Source: Brevibacillus aydinogluensis (lineage in GTDB: Bacteria; Bacillota; Bacilli; Brevibacillales; Brevibacillaceae). From it: a stretch of DNA of 64,000 bases. A program made the position numbers and the translations under genes. The notes beneath the pieces were generated by a model. The model made no database searches. It was given only the letters and a program-made list of their open reading frames with translations, and was not told the DNA's origin. Where the stretch lies: the NCBI RefSeq assembly GCF_031954365.1, contig NZ_JAUSVZ010000009.1. One strand, 5' to 3'. Below are positions 25,540 through 35,792 of the stretch, one piece after another. How positions within the stretch are numbered: position 1 is the stretch's first letter; each line of letters starts with the position of its first letter.

Positions 25540-27180
25540 ATGCTGTCAGGATGCCCAACGTGGCCCAAGGAATTTGCCGATCGATACCGGGCGGCAGGGT
25601 GCTGGCAGGGTGAGACGTTTGGAGAGATGCTGCGGAAGCGTGCCGCCGCTTACGGGGAACGCATCGCCATCGTCAGCGGTGACAGGCGGATCAGCTACGC
25701 GGAACTTGACGCCCGGGCCGACCGCTTGGCAGCGGGGGTTCAGAAGCTGGGAATCAAGCCGATGGACCGGGTCGTCGTGCAGCTTCCCAATATCCCGGAA
25801 TTTTTTGAAGTGATTTTTGCACTGTTTCGGCTGGGGGCGCTGCCTGTGTTTGCCCTTCCCCTGCATCGAAAGAGTGAGATCACCTATTTGTGCGAGTTCA
25901 CCGAAGCGGTTGCGTACGTCATCCCAGACGTTGAAGCGGGGTTTGACTACCGCGAGCTTGCCGCTCATGTCAAGGAGAGCGTTCCCACCTTGCGTCACGT
26001 GATTGTGGCGGGCGACCCGGGACAGTTTGACGCGCTGGATGAAATGCGCACAGATCCCGTCAGTCTGCCGGAAGGGCCGAGCGCCAGCGATGTGGCGTTT
26101 CTCCAGCTGTCCGGCGGCAGCACCGGACTGCCCAAGCTGATTCCCCGGACGCACGATGATTACATCTACAGTTTGCGGGTCAGCGCCGAGATTTGCCAGC
26201 TTGATGAGAGCAGCGTGTATCTCGCGGTACTGCCTGTTGCCCACAACTTTCCGCTCAGCTCGCCCGGCGTACTCGGGACGCTGTACGCCGGCGGCAGAGT
26301 GGTTCTCGCGCGCAGCGGCAGCCCGGACGAGGCGTTTCCGCTGATCGCGCGGGAGCAGGTCACGATTACGGCCGTAGTGCCTCCGCTGGCCCTGGTCTGG
26401 CTGGATGCGGCGGCATCGCGAAGGCATGATCTGTCCAGCCTGCAGGTCCTGCAGGTGGGCGGGGCCAAGTTCGCTGCTGAGGCTGCCAGGATGGTCAAAC
26501 CGACGATGGGCTGCACCCTGCAGCAGGTGTTCGGGATGGCGGAGGGACTGGTTAATTACACGCGGCTGGATGATCCCGAGGAGATCATCGTGAACACCCA
26601 GGGCAGACCCATGTCGCCGTATGATGAGATTCGCCTGGTTGACGACAATGATCGCGAAGTCGAGCCGGGCCAGGTGGGACACCTTCTGACCCGGGGACCT
26701 TATACCATTCGCGGCTATTACAAGGCCGAGGAGCACAACGCCAAGGCGTTCACTGCTGACGGTTTTTACCGCACGGGCGATCTGGCACGGTTGACTCCAA
26801 CAGGTCATCTGGTCGTAGAGGGACGTGCCAAAGACCAGATCAACCGGGGCGGAGACAAGGTGGCGGCTGAAGAAGTGGAGAACCATCTGCTCGCTCATCC
26901 CGGCGTACATGACGCCGCCGTGGTCGCCATGCCGGACGATTATCTGGGCGAGCGCACGTGCGCCTTCGTGATTCCGCATCATCCGGCTCCCACAGCGGCC
27001 GAACTCAAAGCGTTCCTGCGGGAGCGTGGATTGGCGGCTTACAAGATACCGGATCGAGTGGAATTTGTCGATTCGTTCCCCATGACGGCAGTCGGCAAGA
27101 TCAGCAAAAAAATGCTGCGTGAACGCATCGCCCAGCAATTGCAGTCGCGTACGCACCAACACAAGCAAGGGAGGAGTTAG
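25540..27180 (+). CDS. dhbE: 2,3-dihydroxybenzoate-AMP ligase
   Basis: This 546-residue stand-alone adenylation enzyme has the P-loop-like LSGGSTGLPKLIPRTH, GMAEGLVNYTRLDDP, YRTGDLARLTPTGHLVVEGR and the C-terminal catalytic Lys in AVGKISKKML. It activates 2,3-dihydroxybenzoate and loads it on the aryl carrier domain of DhbB. AAGGAGG precedes ATG at 25540. The gene is 1 bp from dhbB. Confidence 0.95.
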   Translation: MLSGCPTWPKEFADRYRAAGCWQGETFGEMLRKRAAAYGERIAIVSGDRRISYAELDARADRLAAGVQKLGIKPMDRVVVQLPNIPEFFEVIFALFRLGALPVFALPLHRKSEITYLCEFTEAVAYVIPDVEAGFDYRELAAHVKESVPTLRHVIVAGDPGQFDALDEMRTDPVSLPEGPSASDVAFLQLSGGSTGLPKLIPRTHDDYIYSLRVSAEICQLDESSVYLAVLPVAHNFPLSSPGVLGTLYAGGRVVLARSGSPDEAFPLIAREQVTITAVVPPLALVWLDAAASRRHDLSSLQVLQVGGAKFAAEAARMVKPTMGCTLQQVFGMAEGLVNYTRLDDPEEIIVNTQGRPMSPYDEIRLVDDNDREVEPGQVGHLLTRGPYTIRGYYKAEEHNAKAFTADGFYRTGDLARLTPTGHLVVEGRAKDQINRGGDKVAAEEVENHLLAHPGVHDAAVVAMPDDYLGERTCAFVIPHHPAPTAAELKAFLRERGLAAYKIPDRVEFVDSFPMTAVGKISKKMLRERIAQQLQSRTHQHKQGRS

Positions 27181-27181
27181 C

Positions 27182-28123
27182 ATGGCGATTCCCGCCATAT
27201 TGCCGTATCCGATGCCTGTAGAGTCTGACCTGCCGAAGAACAGGGTGGCGTGGACACCTGATCCGAAGCGGGCGGCTCTGCTGATTCATGACATGCAGCA
27301 GTATTTTCTGAATGCGTTCACCGTTACGGAGTCTCCGGTCGTGGAGCTTCTGGCCAATATCCAAAAGCTCAAAGCCTATTGCGCCGAGCAGGGAATCCCC
27401 GTCATCTATTCGGCGCAGCCTGGCAAACAGTCCCCAGAGCAGCGCGGACTGCTGCAGGATTTCTGGGGGCCGGGACTGACGAAGTGCCCCGATCAGCAGA
27501 AGATCGTCGATGAGCTTGCGCCGGGCGGGCAGGATCTGGTGTTGACCAAGTGGCGGTACAGCGCCTTTCAACAGACCAATTTGCTGGAGATGTTGCAGCA
27601 GCGCGGACGGGATCAGCTTATCGTGTGCGGCATCTACGCCCATATCGGCTGCCTGATGACCGCGTGCGAAGCGTTCATGAAAGATGTGCAGCCGTTCTTC
27701 GTTGCAGATGCGGTAGCGGATTTCTCTCGGGAGAAGCACATGATGGCGCTGACCTACGCGGCTGAGCGCTGCGCGGTCACGATCACGACGCAGCGTCTGA
27801 TCGATCAGCTGAGCGGCGTGCAGGCTGAAGCGCCGGCCGCCCGTGAAAGTGACACGCAGCCGATCACGCAGGAAGCGATCCGCGCGCAAGTAGCTGATTT
27901 GCTCCAGGAACTGCCGGCAAACCTTGGGAAAAACGACGACCTGATTAACGTGTGGGGGCTTGATTCCGTCAGGATCATGTCGCTGGTGGAGAGATGGCGC
28001 CGCAGCGGTGCAGAGGTGACCTTTGTGGAACTGGCTGAGCAGCCGACACTGGCCGCCTGGTGGGCGCTGTTGTCATCACGATTGAAGCAGAGTTTGCCCA
28101 ATCAGGATTACTTCGTCGTATGA
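27182..28123 (+). CDS. dhbB: isochorismatase / aryl carrier protein
   Basis: This 313-residue bifunctional protein has an N-terminal isochorismatase domain (LLIHDMQQYF catalytic Asp region, LTKWRYSAF, CGIYAHIGCLMTA) and a C-terminal aryl carrier domain with GLDSVRIM, whose Ser takes phosphopantetheine from Sfp. It converts isochorismate to 2,3-dihydro-2,3-dihydroxybenzoate and carries the aryl group to DhbF. GGAGGAG precedes ATG at 27182. Confidence 0.95.
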   Translation: MAIPAILPYPMPVESDLPKNRVAWTPDPKRAALLIHDMQQYFLNAFTVTESPVVELLANIQKLKAYCAEQGIPVIYSAQPGKQSPEQRGLLQDFWGPGLTKCPDQQKIVDELAPGGQDLVLTKWRYSAFQQTNLLEMLQQRGRDQLIVCGIYAHIGCLMTACEAFMKDVQPFFVADAVADFSREKHMMALTYAAERCAVTITTQRLIDQLSGVQAEAPAARESDTQPITQEAIRAQVADLLQELPANLGKNDDLINVWGLDSVRIMSLVERWRRSGAEVTFVELAEQPTLAAWWALLSSRLKQSLPNQDYFVV

Positions 28124-28137
28124 AAGAGGTGATGTTC

Positions 28138-31100
28138 ATGCCGGATCATCAGGATGTACGCTGGCCCTTGTCGGGTGCGCAGAATGGCATTTGGTTTGCA
28201 CAAAAGCTCGACCCGGACAATCCGATCTTCAACACCACCGAGTGCATCGAAATCCATGGCCCCGTCGATCCTGCGCTGTTCGAGGCTGCCCTGCGCCGGG
28301 CCGTGACGGAGGCGGAAACGCTGCATCTGCGCTTCGGCGAGGATTGGAATGGTCCGTGGCAGAGCCTCTGCCCGTCTGCTGACTGGCCGCTGCATTTCGA
28401 GGACGTCAGCGGCCATGAAGATCCGCAGGAAGCGGCAGAAACGTGGATGAAGCAGGACATGGCCCAACCGGTTGATCTGACCCGCGGTCCCCTGTTTGCA
28501 CAAGCGCTGTTGAAATTGGCGCCTGACCGGTTCTTCTGGTATCAGCGCATCCATCATATTGCGATTGATGGCTTTGGCTATTCGCTGTTGGCACAAAGGG
28601 TGGCACACATCTATACGGCACTCGTCCATGGCCGGCCGTACGACGAGGCGGCCTTTGGGTCTGTTCACTCCATCCTGGAGGAAGAGGCAGCCTATCGCAG
28701 CTCGGAGCAAATAAAGCGGGATCGGCAGTTTTGGCTGTCACGCTTCGCCGATGAGCCCGAGGTGGTCAGTCTGGGAGACAGGGCGGCGAGGACATCCCGC
28801 GGCTTTTTGCGTCAGTCGGCACAGCTTCCGCCAACCAGCATGACTGCGCTAAAAGGGCTGGCAAGCCAGACGGGGACAACCTGGTCTGACGTCGTGATTG
28901 CCGCTGCGGCGGCTTATGTCCAGCGGTTGACCGGCGCAAACGATGTAATTCTCGGCTTGCCCATGATGTGCCGACTCGGCTCTGCATCGCTGCGCGTGCC
29001 GGGAATGGTCATGAACGTGCTGCCGCTAAGGTTGACGGTGCGGCCGGACATGAGTCTGGCAGCTCTCCTGCAGCAGGTCTCGCAGGAAATCCGCGAGATC
29101 AGACGGCATCAGCGTTACCGGCATGAAGATCTGCGGCGCGATCTGAAACTGCTGGGGGACAACCGGCGATTGTTTGGTCCGATGATCAATGTGATGCCGT
29201 TTGACTATGATGTGCGCTTTGCCGGCCATCGCGCGACAACGCGAAACCTGTCGGCCGGCCCCGTGGACGACCTGACGATAAACGTCTACGACAGATCAGA
29301 CGGCAGCGGGCTGCATTTCAATTTTGACGCCAATCCGGCGATTTACGGCGCCGACGAGCTGGCGGTTCATCAGCGGCGCTTTCTTTGTTTTCTGGACAAT
29401 ATGGCGTCGGCTGACCCCGGCCAACCAGTCTCGCAGATTGACTTGCTCCTGCCGGAGGAACGCCAGAAGGTGCTGTTTGAATGGAATGAAACCGCTCATG
29501 ACCTGCCGACGACCAGCGCGCACGAGCAGTTTGAGCAGCAGGCCTCCCGCACGCCTGAGGCTGTCGCCGTGGAGGTTGAAGGCGTTTCGCTCAGCTATGC
29601 CGAGCTGAACAAACGAGCCAATCAGCTTGCCCATCTGCTGATGGCGCACGGTGTCGGACCGGAGCGTGTGGTCGCGCTTGCGCTGCCGCGTTCACCGGAG
29701 ATGGTCGTCGCCATACTGGCGGTTCACAAGGCGGGAGCGGCGTACCTGCCGCTGGACCCGGACTTTCCGTCCGACCGGTTAGCCTACATGCTGGAGGACG
29801 CCAGACCCGTATGCGTCATCACATCCAGACAGGTTGCCCATCGGCTGCCGGATTGTGGTACGGGCTCAAGACTCGTGTTTGACGAGCCGGAAACCATCGA
29901 CAGGCTGATGCGGCAAGCGATTCACAATCCCGGCAATGCTGATCGAACAAACTGCTTGTCGCCGCTTCATCCTGCCTACGTGCTGTACACCTCCGGTTCG
30001 ACCGGAAGACCCAAGGGGGTCATGGTCACGTTTGGCAATCTGACCAACCTGATCCTGGCGATGCAGGATCGGTTTGCGCTGGACGAACGGGATGCGTGGC
30101 TGTCGGTTACCACGATTTCATTTGACATCTCGGTTCTGGAGCTGTACCTGCCGCTCACGAGCGGGGCCCGTGTTGTCATCGCCGCGAAGGATACGATCAT
30201 GGACCCGTCGGCTCTGGCGAAAATGATTCGCGAGACCGGCACGACGATCATGCAGGCGACGCCGACCCTGTGGCACGAGCTGGCAGCGAGCAGGCCCGAC
30301 AAATTTGACGGCCTGCGCATCATTACGGGAGGCGAGGCGTTCCCCAGCGGGCTCAAACTCGCCCTGCAGGAACTGGGGTGCGATGTCCATAATCAATACG
30401 GTCCGACGGAAACCACCATTTATTCCACTGCCATGCACCTTGGCGATGAGCGAGCGGGAACACCCCCGATTGGCAGGCCGATTTGGAATACGCGGGTGTA
30501 TGTGCTGGATGGCGGACTGAAGCCCGTTCCGCCGGGAGTGGTGGGAGAGCTGTACATTGCCGGTGCCGGCTTGGCTCGCGGCTACCTGGGACGGCCGGAG
30601 CTGACGGCCGAGCGATTCGTGGCCAACCCGTACGGCGCGCCGGGCTCCCGGATGTACCGCACGGGAGATCTGGTGAGATGGCTGCCGGACGGCTCCCTTG
30701 AGTACGTGGGCCGTGTCGATCACCAGGTGAAAATTCGCGGGTTCCGGATCGAACTCGGCGAGATCGAGTCGCTTCTGTCCCGGCATCCTGCGATCGCCCA
30801 GGTTGCAGTAGTCGTCCGGGAAGACCAGCCAGGGGACAAACGGCTGGTGGCATATGTGGTCCCGCATGCATCCGCCGGCATAGACCCAGCCGAGCTGCGC
30901 CGGCATGTCTCCGCCGAACTGCCCGATTACATGATCCCGTCCGCGTTTGTCCAACTTGCCGAAATGCCGTTGACGCCGAATAAAAAAATTGACCGCAAGG
31001 CACTGCCGGCGCCTGATCTCCATACGGTTACAGGGCGCGGACCGAGGACGCCGCAGGAAGAGATGTTGTGCGACCTGTTCGCCGAAGTGCTCGGCCTGGC

Positions 31101-34100
31101 TCATGTGGGGATAGACGAGGACTTTTTTGTATTGGGCGGTCACTCCCTGCTTGCCGGACGGGTAATCGCCCGTATCCGCGATGTCTTCGGTGTCGAATTG
31201 AGCATTGGCAGCCTCTTTGAGTCACCCACGGTAGCAGGGCTGGTCAAGCGGCTCGATCATGCGCGGGATGTCAGACCGCCTGTGCGGCCGGTCGCGCGTC
31301 CGGAGGCAGTGCCGCTTTCGTTTGCCCAGCGCCGCTTGTGGTTCCTGTACCGACTGGATGGACCCAATCCGGCCTATAACATTCCGCTCGTGGCCCGCCT
31401 GTCCGGCGAACTGGATGTACAGGCGCTGGAGGAGGCGATTGGCGATGTCGTCGCTCGCCATGAAACCCTGCGCACCATCTTTCCCGACAAGTCGGGCGCG
31501 TCGCACCAGCTGGTTTTGGACGCAGCCGACGCTCGACCTGAGCTGATTGTGACGGAAACGAACGAGGCTGAACTGCCCGGGCTGCTTGCCGACGCCGTGC
31601 GCTACAGCTTCCAACTCTCATCGGAGCCTTCACTCCGCGCCCAATTGTTCGTACTTGGACAAAACGAGTACGTACTCTTGCTGCTGCTGCACCATATCGC
31701 CGGAGATGGCTGGTCGCTGACCCCGTTGGCCCGCGATCTCTCCACCGCTTACGCAGCCCGCTGCCGGGGCGAGCTCCCGTCATGGCCGCCGCTGCCGGTA
31801 CAGTATGCGGATTACGCGGTTTGGCAGGAACAGCTTCTGGGGAGTGAGCGCGATCCCGACAGTTTGATCGCCAGACAGCTTGCGTACTGGACGCGGACAC
31901 TTGCCAACCTGCCGGATCAGTTGGAACTGCCGTGCGATTATCCAAGACCGGCAGAAGCCAGCTACCGGGGCGGTGTCATTCCGTTCCACATCAGCGAGGA
32001 ACTGCACGGCCGACTGCTGGAAGTGGCCCGTGAAAACAGAGCGAGCCTGTTCATGGTCCTGCAGTCTGCCCTCGCCGCTTTGCTCACCCGCCTCGGCGCA
32101 GGCACCGATATTCCGATCGGCAGTCCGATTGCCGGGCGGACCGACGATGCGCTGGACAGCCTGGTCGGATTGTTCATCAACACGCTGGTGCTTCGTACCG
32201 ACACGTCTGGAAACCCCAGCTTCCGAGAACTGCTGGCCAGAGTCCGTGAGGTAAATCTGGCTGCGTACGAGCATCAGGACCTGCCTTTCGAGCGGCTGGT
32301 GGAGGTTATGAACCCCGTCCGCTCCCGGTCCAGACACCCGCTGTTTCAGATCATGCTGGTGCTCCAGAACACGCCTGATGCGGCGTTGGAACTTACTGGT
32401 GTGGAGAGCAGCCTGACAATTGAAAGTGCGGGCACGGCCAAATTTGACCTGACCGTGGAGTTGAAGGAGCGCCGTTCGGCGGATGGCACTCCTGCGGGTC
32501 TGGATGGCATTCTGGAATACAGCGCCGATCTGTTCAAACGCAGTACGGCTGAAACATTGGCGGGCCGGTTCCTGCGAGTACTGGAGGCTGTGGCTGCTGA
32601 TCCGGGCAAGTCGATCGGAGAACTCGATATTCTGATGCCGGAAGAGCGCCAAAGCATGCTGCAGGAATGGAGCGCGGTTGGAAACGATGTGCCGCAGACC
32701 GTGCTGCCGGAGTTGTTCGAGGCACAGGTTGTCCGAAGTCCTGAGGCTGTGGCCGTCGTCCATGAGGATGTCTCCCTGAGCTACGATGAGCTGAACACCC
32801 GGGCCAATCGGCTCGCGCATCTGCTGATTGCAGAGGGGGTCGGTCCGGAGCAGGTTGTGGCCCTGGCGCTGCAGCGGTCGTTTGAAATGGTTGTCGGCGT
32901 GCTGGCCGTGCTGAAGGCCGGAGCCGCCTACCTGCCTCTCGATCCGGATTACCCGGCCGACCGGCTGGCATATATGCTGGAGGACGCAAGACCGGTTTCC
33001 ATTATTACAAGCACGCAGGTGGTCACCAGACTGCCTGATGCTGGCGGTCTGCCCCTGATCGTGCTGGATGAACCGGAGACGCAAGAGCGGCTCAGGCAGC
33101 ATTCTCCTGCCAATCCTGGTGACCGTGAACGCCGCGGACGTCTGTCTGCACACAGCCCGGCGTATATCATCTACACCTCGGGCTCCACGGGAAGGCCCAA
33201 GGGCGTCGTCATCCCGCATCAGAACGTGGTGAGATTGTTTGCTTCCACCGATCACTGGTTCCGCTTTGGCTCTGACGATGTGTGGACGCTGTTCCATTCC
33301 TATGCCTTCGACTTCTCGGTGTGGGAGATTTGGGGAGCGCTCCTGCATGGCGGACGTCTTGTAGTGGTGCCCCATGCGATCAGCAGGTCGCCGGGAGAGT
33401 TCCTCCAGCTTCTCGTGCGGGAGGGCGTGACGGTATTGAACCAGACGCCGTCAGCGTTCTATCAATTGATGCAGGCTGATCGGGAACATCCTGACCTGGG
33501 TCAGATGCTCTCCTTGCGCTTCGTGATTTTCGGCGGCGAGGCGCTGGAATTGGGACGTCTGGCGGACTGGTATCAGCGCCATCCGGACGATGCTCCCAAG
33601 CTGATCAACATGTACGGTATCACCGAGACGACCGTGCATGTCAGCTATATCGAGCTTGACCGTCACCATGCAGCTTCCGGTGCCAACAGCCTGATCGGCC
33701 GCCCGATACCGGATCTGCGGGTGTACGTGTTGGATGATTTCCTGCTGCCTGTTCCGCCGGGAGTGACGGGGGAGATGTACGTCGCCGGTGCCGGACTGGC
33801 CCGCGGTTACGGGGGACGGCCGGATTTGACGGCGGAGCGGTTTGTTGCCGATCCGTTCGGTCCCCCCGGTACGAGGATGTATCGCACCGGCGATCTTGCC
33901 AAGCGGCTCAGCGATGGGTCTTTAGAGTATTGGGGCCGTGCCGACCAGCAGGTGAAGATTCGGGGGTTCCGCATCGAACTGGGCGAGATCGAGGCCGTGC
34001 TCGCCAGACATCCCGCTGTGGCCCAGGTGGCGGTAGTGGTGCGGGAGGATCAGCCGGGAGACAAACGCCTGGTGGCTTACGTCGTTCCGGCCGCGGACAC

Positions 34101-35325
34101 AAGCGTCGAACCTGCTGTACTGCGCCGGTTTGCCGCCTCCAGTCTGCCTGATTACATGGTGCCGTCAGCGATCGTGGAAATGGATGTCCTGCCGCTCACG
34201 CCGAATGGCAAGCTGGACCGCAAGGCGCTTCCGGCGCCCGATTTCTCCCTGACTTCAGGCGGGCGCGGCCCCAGAACGCCGCAGGAAGAGGTCTTGTGCA
34301 ATTTGTTTGCCGAGGTGCTGGGTTTGCAGCGTGTAAGTATTGATGACAGCTTTTTCGAGCTGGGGGGCCATTCGCTGCTGGCCGTTCGCCTGATGAGCCG
34401 CATCCGCGAGACCATGGGCCGGGACATCGGCATCGGCGTGCTGTTTGAGGCGCCTACTGTTGCCGGGCTTGCTGAACGGCTTGACATGGACACGGGAAAA
34501 AGCGCGCTCCAGGTGCTGCTGCCGCTCCGCGCCCACGGCGAGCAGCTCCCGCTGTTCTGCGTACATCCTGCAGGCGGACTCAGCTGGTGCTATGCCGGGC
34601 TGATGAAACATCTCGGCACGGAATATCCGATCTACGGCCTGCAGGCCCGAGGCATTGCCCGGACCGAGGAGTTTCCGAAAACGCTGGGAGAAATGACGGC
34701 CGATTACCTTCAACATGTTCGTTCCGTTCAGCCTGCCGGTCCGTATCGGCTGCTGGGCTGGTCGTTTGGCGGCAATGTAGCGCATGCGATGGCCGTGCAG
34801 CTTCAGAAAGAGGGAGAAGAAGTCTCGTTCCTGGCCATGCTCGATTCGTACCCCAGCCACCTCCTGCCGCTTCGCGGAGAACCGGATGAAGAGGAGGCCC
34901 TGATCGCGCTGCTCGCCTTGGGCGGCTATGATCCGGACAGCCTGGGTGGCGGCCCGCTCACCATGGCCAGCGCGCTCGAAATCCTCCGCAGCGACGCCAG
35001 CGCACTGGCCAGCCTGGATGAATCGACCATCATGAATCTGAAACAAACGTATGTGAACTCGGTCCGCATTCTGGGAGCGTATGTACCGGAGCGATACGAG
35101 GGAGACCTGCTGTTTTTCCGCTCCACGATCATCCCGGACTGGTTTGATCCGATTGAACCGGATATGTGGATTCCCTATGTAAGCGGACGGATCGAACGGC
35201 ATGACATCGCGTGCCGGCACAAGGATTTGTGTCAGCCCGGCCCGCTTGCCGAAATCGGCCAGATACTGGCGGCCAAGCTGAAGGCCTTGGACCGTCCGGC
35301 ATCCGGACACTCGAGGAGGGAATGA
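28138..35325 (+). CDS. dhbF: dimodular NRPS for bacillibactin-type siderophore (C-A-PCP-C-A-PCP-TE)
   Basis: This protein is about 2395 residues. C1 has HHIAIDG (~138); A1 has TSGSTGRPKG (~615); PCP1 has LGGHSLL (~999); C2 has HHIAGDG (~1184); A2 has TSGSTGRPKG (~1679); PCP2 has LGGHSLL (~2075); TE has GWSFGG (~2206). Reading A2 against the standard specificity positions gives DFWNIGMVHK, the threonine code. A1 reads about DILQIGQIYK, related to but not identical with the glycine code DILQLGLIWK. The product is thus a trilactone of DHB-(Gly or another small residue)-Thr. ATG at 28138 is preferred after AAAGAGGTG. Confidence 0.95.
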   Translation: MPDHQDVRWPLSGAQNGIWFAQKLDPDNPIFNTTECIEIHGPVDPALFEAALRRAVTEAETLHLRFGEDWNGPWQSLCPSADWPLHFEDVSGHEDPQEAAETWMKQDMAQPVDLTRGPLFAQALLKLAPDRFFWYQRIHHIAIDGFGYSLLAQRVAHIYTALVHGRPYDEAAFGSVHSILEEEAAYRSSEQIKRDRQFWLSRFADEPEVVSLGDRAARTSRGFLRQSAQLPPTSMTALKGLASQTGTTWSDVVIAAAAAYVQRLTGANDVILGLPMMCRLGSASLRVPGMVMNVLPLRLTVRPDMSLAALLQQVSQEIREIRRHQRYRHEDLRRDLKLLGDNRRLFGPMINVMPFDYDVRFAGHRATTRNLSAGPVDDLTINVYDRSDGSGLHFNFDANPAIYGADELAVHQRRFLCFLDNMASADPGQPVSQIDLLLPEERQKVLFEWNETAHDLPTTSAHEQFEQQASRTPEAVAVEVEGVSLSYAELNKRANQLAHLLMAHGVGPERVVALALPRSPEMVVAILAVHKAGAAYLPLDPDFPSDRLAYMLEDARPVCVITSRQVAHRLPDCGTGSRLVFDEPETIDRLMRQAIHNPGNADRTNCLSPLHPAYVLYTSGSTGRPKGVMVTFGNLTNLILAMQDRFALDERDAWLSVTTISFDISVLELYLPLTSGARVVIAAKDTIMDPSALAKMIRETGTTIMQATPTLWHELAASRPDKFDGLRIITGGEAFPSGLKLALQELGCDVHNQYGPTETTIYSTAMHLGDERAGTPPIGRPIWNTRVYVLDGGLKPVPPGVVGELYIAGAGLARGYLGRPELTAERFVANPYGAPGSRMYRTGDLVRWLPDGSLEYVGRVDHQVKIRGFRIELGEIESLLSRHPAIAQVAVVVREDQPGDKRLVAYVVPHASAGIDPAELRRHVSAELPDYMIPSAFVQLAEMPLTPNKKIDRKALPAPDLHTVTGRGPRTPQEEMLCDLFAEVLGLAHVGIDEDFFVLGGHSLLAGRVIARIRDVFGVELSIGSLFESPTVAGLVKRLDHARDVRPPVRPVARPEAVPLSFAQRRLWFLYRLDGPNPAYNIPLVARLSGELDVQALEEAIGDVVARHETLRTIFPDKSGASHQLVLDAADARPELIVTETNEAELPGLLADAVRYSFQLSSEPSLRAQLFVLGQNEYVLLLLLHHIAGDGWSLTPLARDLSTAYAARCRGELPSWPPLPVQYADYAVWQEQLLGSERDPDSLIARQLAYWTRTLANLPDQLELPCDYPRPAEASYRGGVIPFHISEELHGRLLEVARENRASLFMVLQSALAALLTRLGAGTDIPIGSPIAGRTDDALDSLVGLFINTLVLRTDTSGNPSFRELLARVREVNLAAYEHQDLPFERLVEVMNPVRSRSRHPLFQIMLVLQNTPDAALELTGVESSLTIESAGTAKFDLTVELKERRSADGTPAGLDGILEYSADLFKRSTAETLAGRFLRVLEAVAADPGKSIGELDILMPEERQSMLQEWSAVGNDVPQTVLPELFEAQVVRSPEAVAVVHEDVSLSYDELNTRANRLAHLLIAEGVGPEQVVALALQRSFEMVVGVLAVLKAGAAYLPLDPDYPADRLAYMLEDARPVSIITSTQVVTRLPDAGGLPLIVLDEPETQERLRQHSPANPGDRERRGRLSAHSPAYIIYTSGSTGRPKGVVIPHQNVVRLFASTDHWFRFGSDDVWTLFHSYAFDFSVWEIWGALLHGGRLVVVPHAISRSPGEFLQLLVREGVTVLNQTPSAFYQLMQADREHPDLGQMLSLRFVIFGGEALELGRLADWYQRHPDDAPKLINMYGITETTVHVSYIELDRHHAASGANSLIGRPIPDLRVYVLDDFLLPVPPGVTGEMYVAGAGLARGYGGRPDLTAERFVADPFGPPGTRMYRTGDLAKRLSDGSLEYWGRADQQVKIRGFRIELGEIEAVLARHPAVAQVAVVVREDQPGDKRLVAYVVPAADTSVEPAVLRRFAASSLPDYMVPSAIVEMDVLPLTPNGKLDRKALPAPDFSLTSGGRGPRTPQEEVLCNLFAEVLGLQRVSIDDSFFELGGHSLLAVRLMSRIRETMGRDIGIGVLFEAPTVAGLAERLDMDTGKSALQVLLPLRAHGEQLPLFCVHPAGGLSWCYAGLMKHLGTEYPIYGLQARGIARTEEFPKTLGEMTADYLQHVRSVQPAGPYRLLGWSFGGNVAHAMAVQLQKEGEEVSFLAMLDSYPSHLLPLRGEPDEEEALIALLALGGYDPDSLGGGPLTMASALEILRSDASALASLDESTIMNLKQTYVNSVRILGAYVPERYEGDLLFFRSTIIPDWFDPIEPDMWIPYVSGRIERHDIACRHKDLCQPGPLAEIGQILAAKLKALDRPASGHSRRE

Positions 35326-35329
35326 TTCG

Positions 35330-35557
35330 ATGACCAATCCTTTTGAAAAAGCGGATGGCACCTTTCTGGTGCTGATCAATCACGAGGGGCAGTATTCCCT
35401 GTGGCCGGCATTCATCGCAGTGCCTGAAGGCTGGACTGTTGTGCTGGGGCCGCAGACGCGTCAGGAATGCCTGGACTACATCCGCTCACAATGGACCGAC
35501 CTGCGGCCCCGCAGCCTGCAAGCCGGGTCAGGGGCTGTTGTCGGACAAGGACAATGA
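35330..35557 (+). CDS. MbtH-like protein
   Basis: This 75-residue protein has the MbtH signatures FLVLINHEGQYSLWP, PEGW and CLDYI. MbtH proteins bind NRPS adenylation domains and support their folding and activity; here the partner is DhbF, 4 bp upstream. The stop codon overlaps the ATG of a decayed MFS gene (ATGA), so the original operon was translationally coupled. Confidence 0.93.
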   Translation: MTNPFEKADGTFLVLINHEGQYSLWPAFIAVPEGWTVVLGPQTRQECLDYIRSQWTDLRPRSLQAGSGAVVGQGQ

Positions 35558-35740
35558 AGGCACGTCTGAACCCGAAAGCAGTCGTGTGCGTCATATACGT
35601 GGCGGGCTGGCACCAACCCGTGGCTGATTCGCACGCTGTTGTTCGGCGTCGGCGTTTTCCCGGGCCATACGGTCGGAGCGGTGCAGATCGCCGCCTTCGC
35701 CAACATTCCTCCGGCTTCCATGGGGCGCGCCTCCACCGCG
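35554..35740 (+). pseudogene. remnant of DHA2-type MFS exporter, internally deleted
   Basis: ATG at 35554 starts a plausible MFS N-terminus (MKARLNPKAVVCVIYVAG). After about 18 codons the sequence jumps, in the +1 frame, to TNPWLIRTLLFGVG and VQIAAFANIPPASMGRAST, typical of the TM11-12 region of QacA/EmrB-like transporters. About 350 central residues and the C-terminus are gone. The remnant runs into a repeat-element fragment at 35741. By position it was probably the siderophore exporter; this role is inferred. Its loss would require another export route. Confidence 0.72.
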
Positions 35741-35763
35741 CCACGGACTTCGTCTACACACTG
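35741..35763 (+). repeat. B-end fragment of a type II repeat
   Basis: CCACGGACTTCGTCTACACACTG matches the last 23 bases of the type II copy at 58846-59189 with two or three differences. Only this right end survives, fused to the MFS remnant, so a deletion removed the rest of the element along with the gene. Confidence 0.7.
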
Positions 35764-35792
35764 ACAGCCGGTTGCCAAGGCAATCCGGCTGT
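35764..35792. terminator. terminator stem-loop, proximal copy without U-tract
   Basis: ACAGCCGG and CCGGCTGT with inner TTGCC/GGCAA. A 26-bp core is identical to the copy at 36047-36072. Repeat sequence abuts both sides. Confidence 0.82.
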
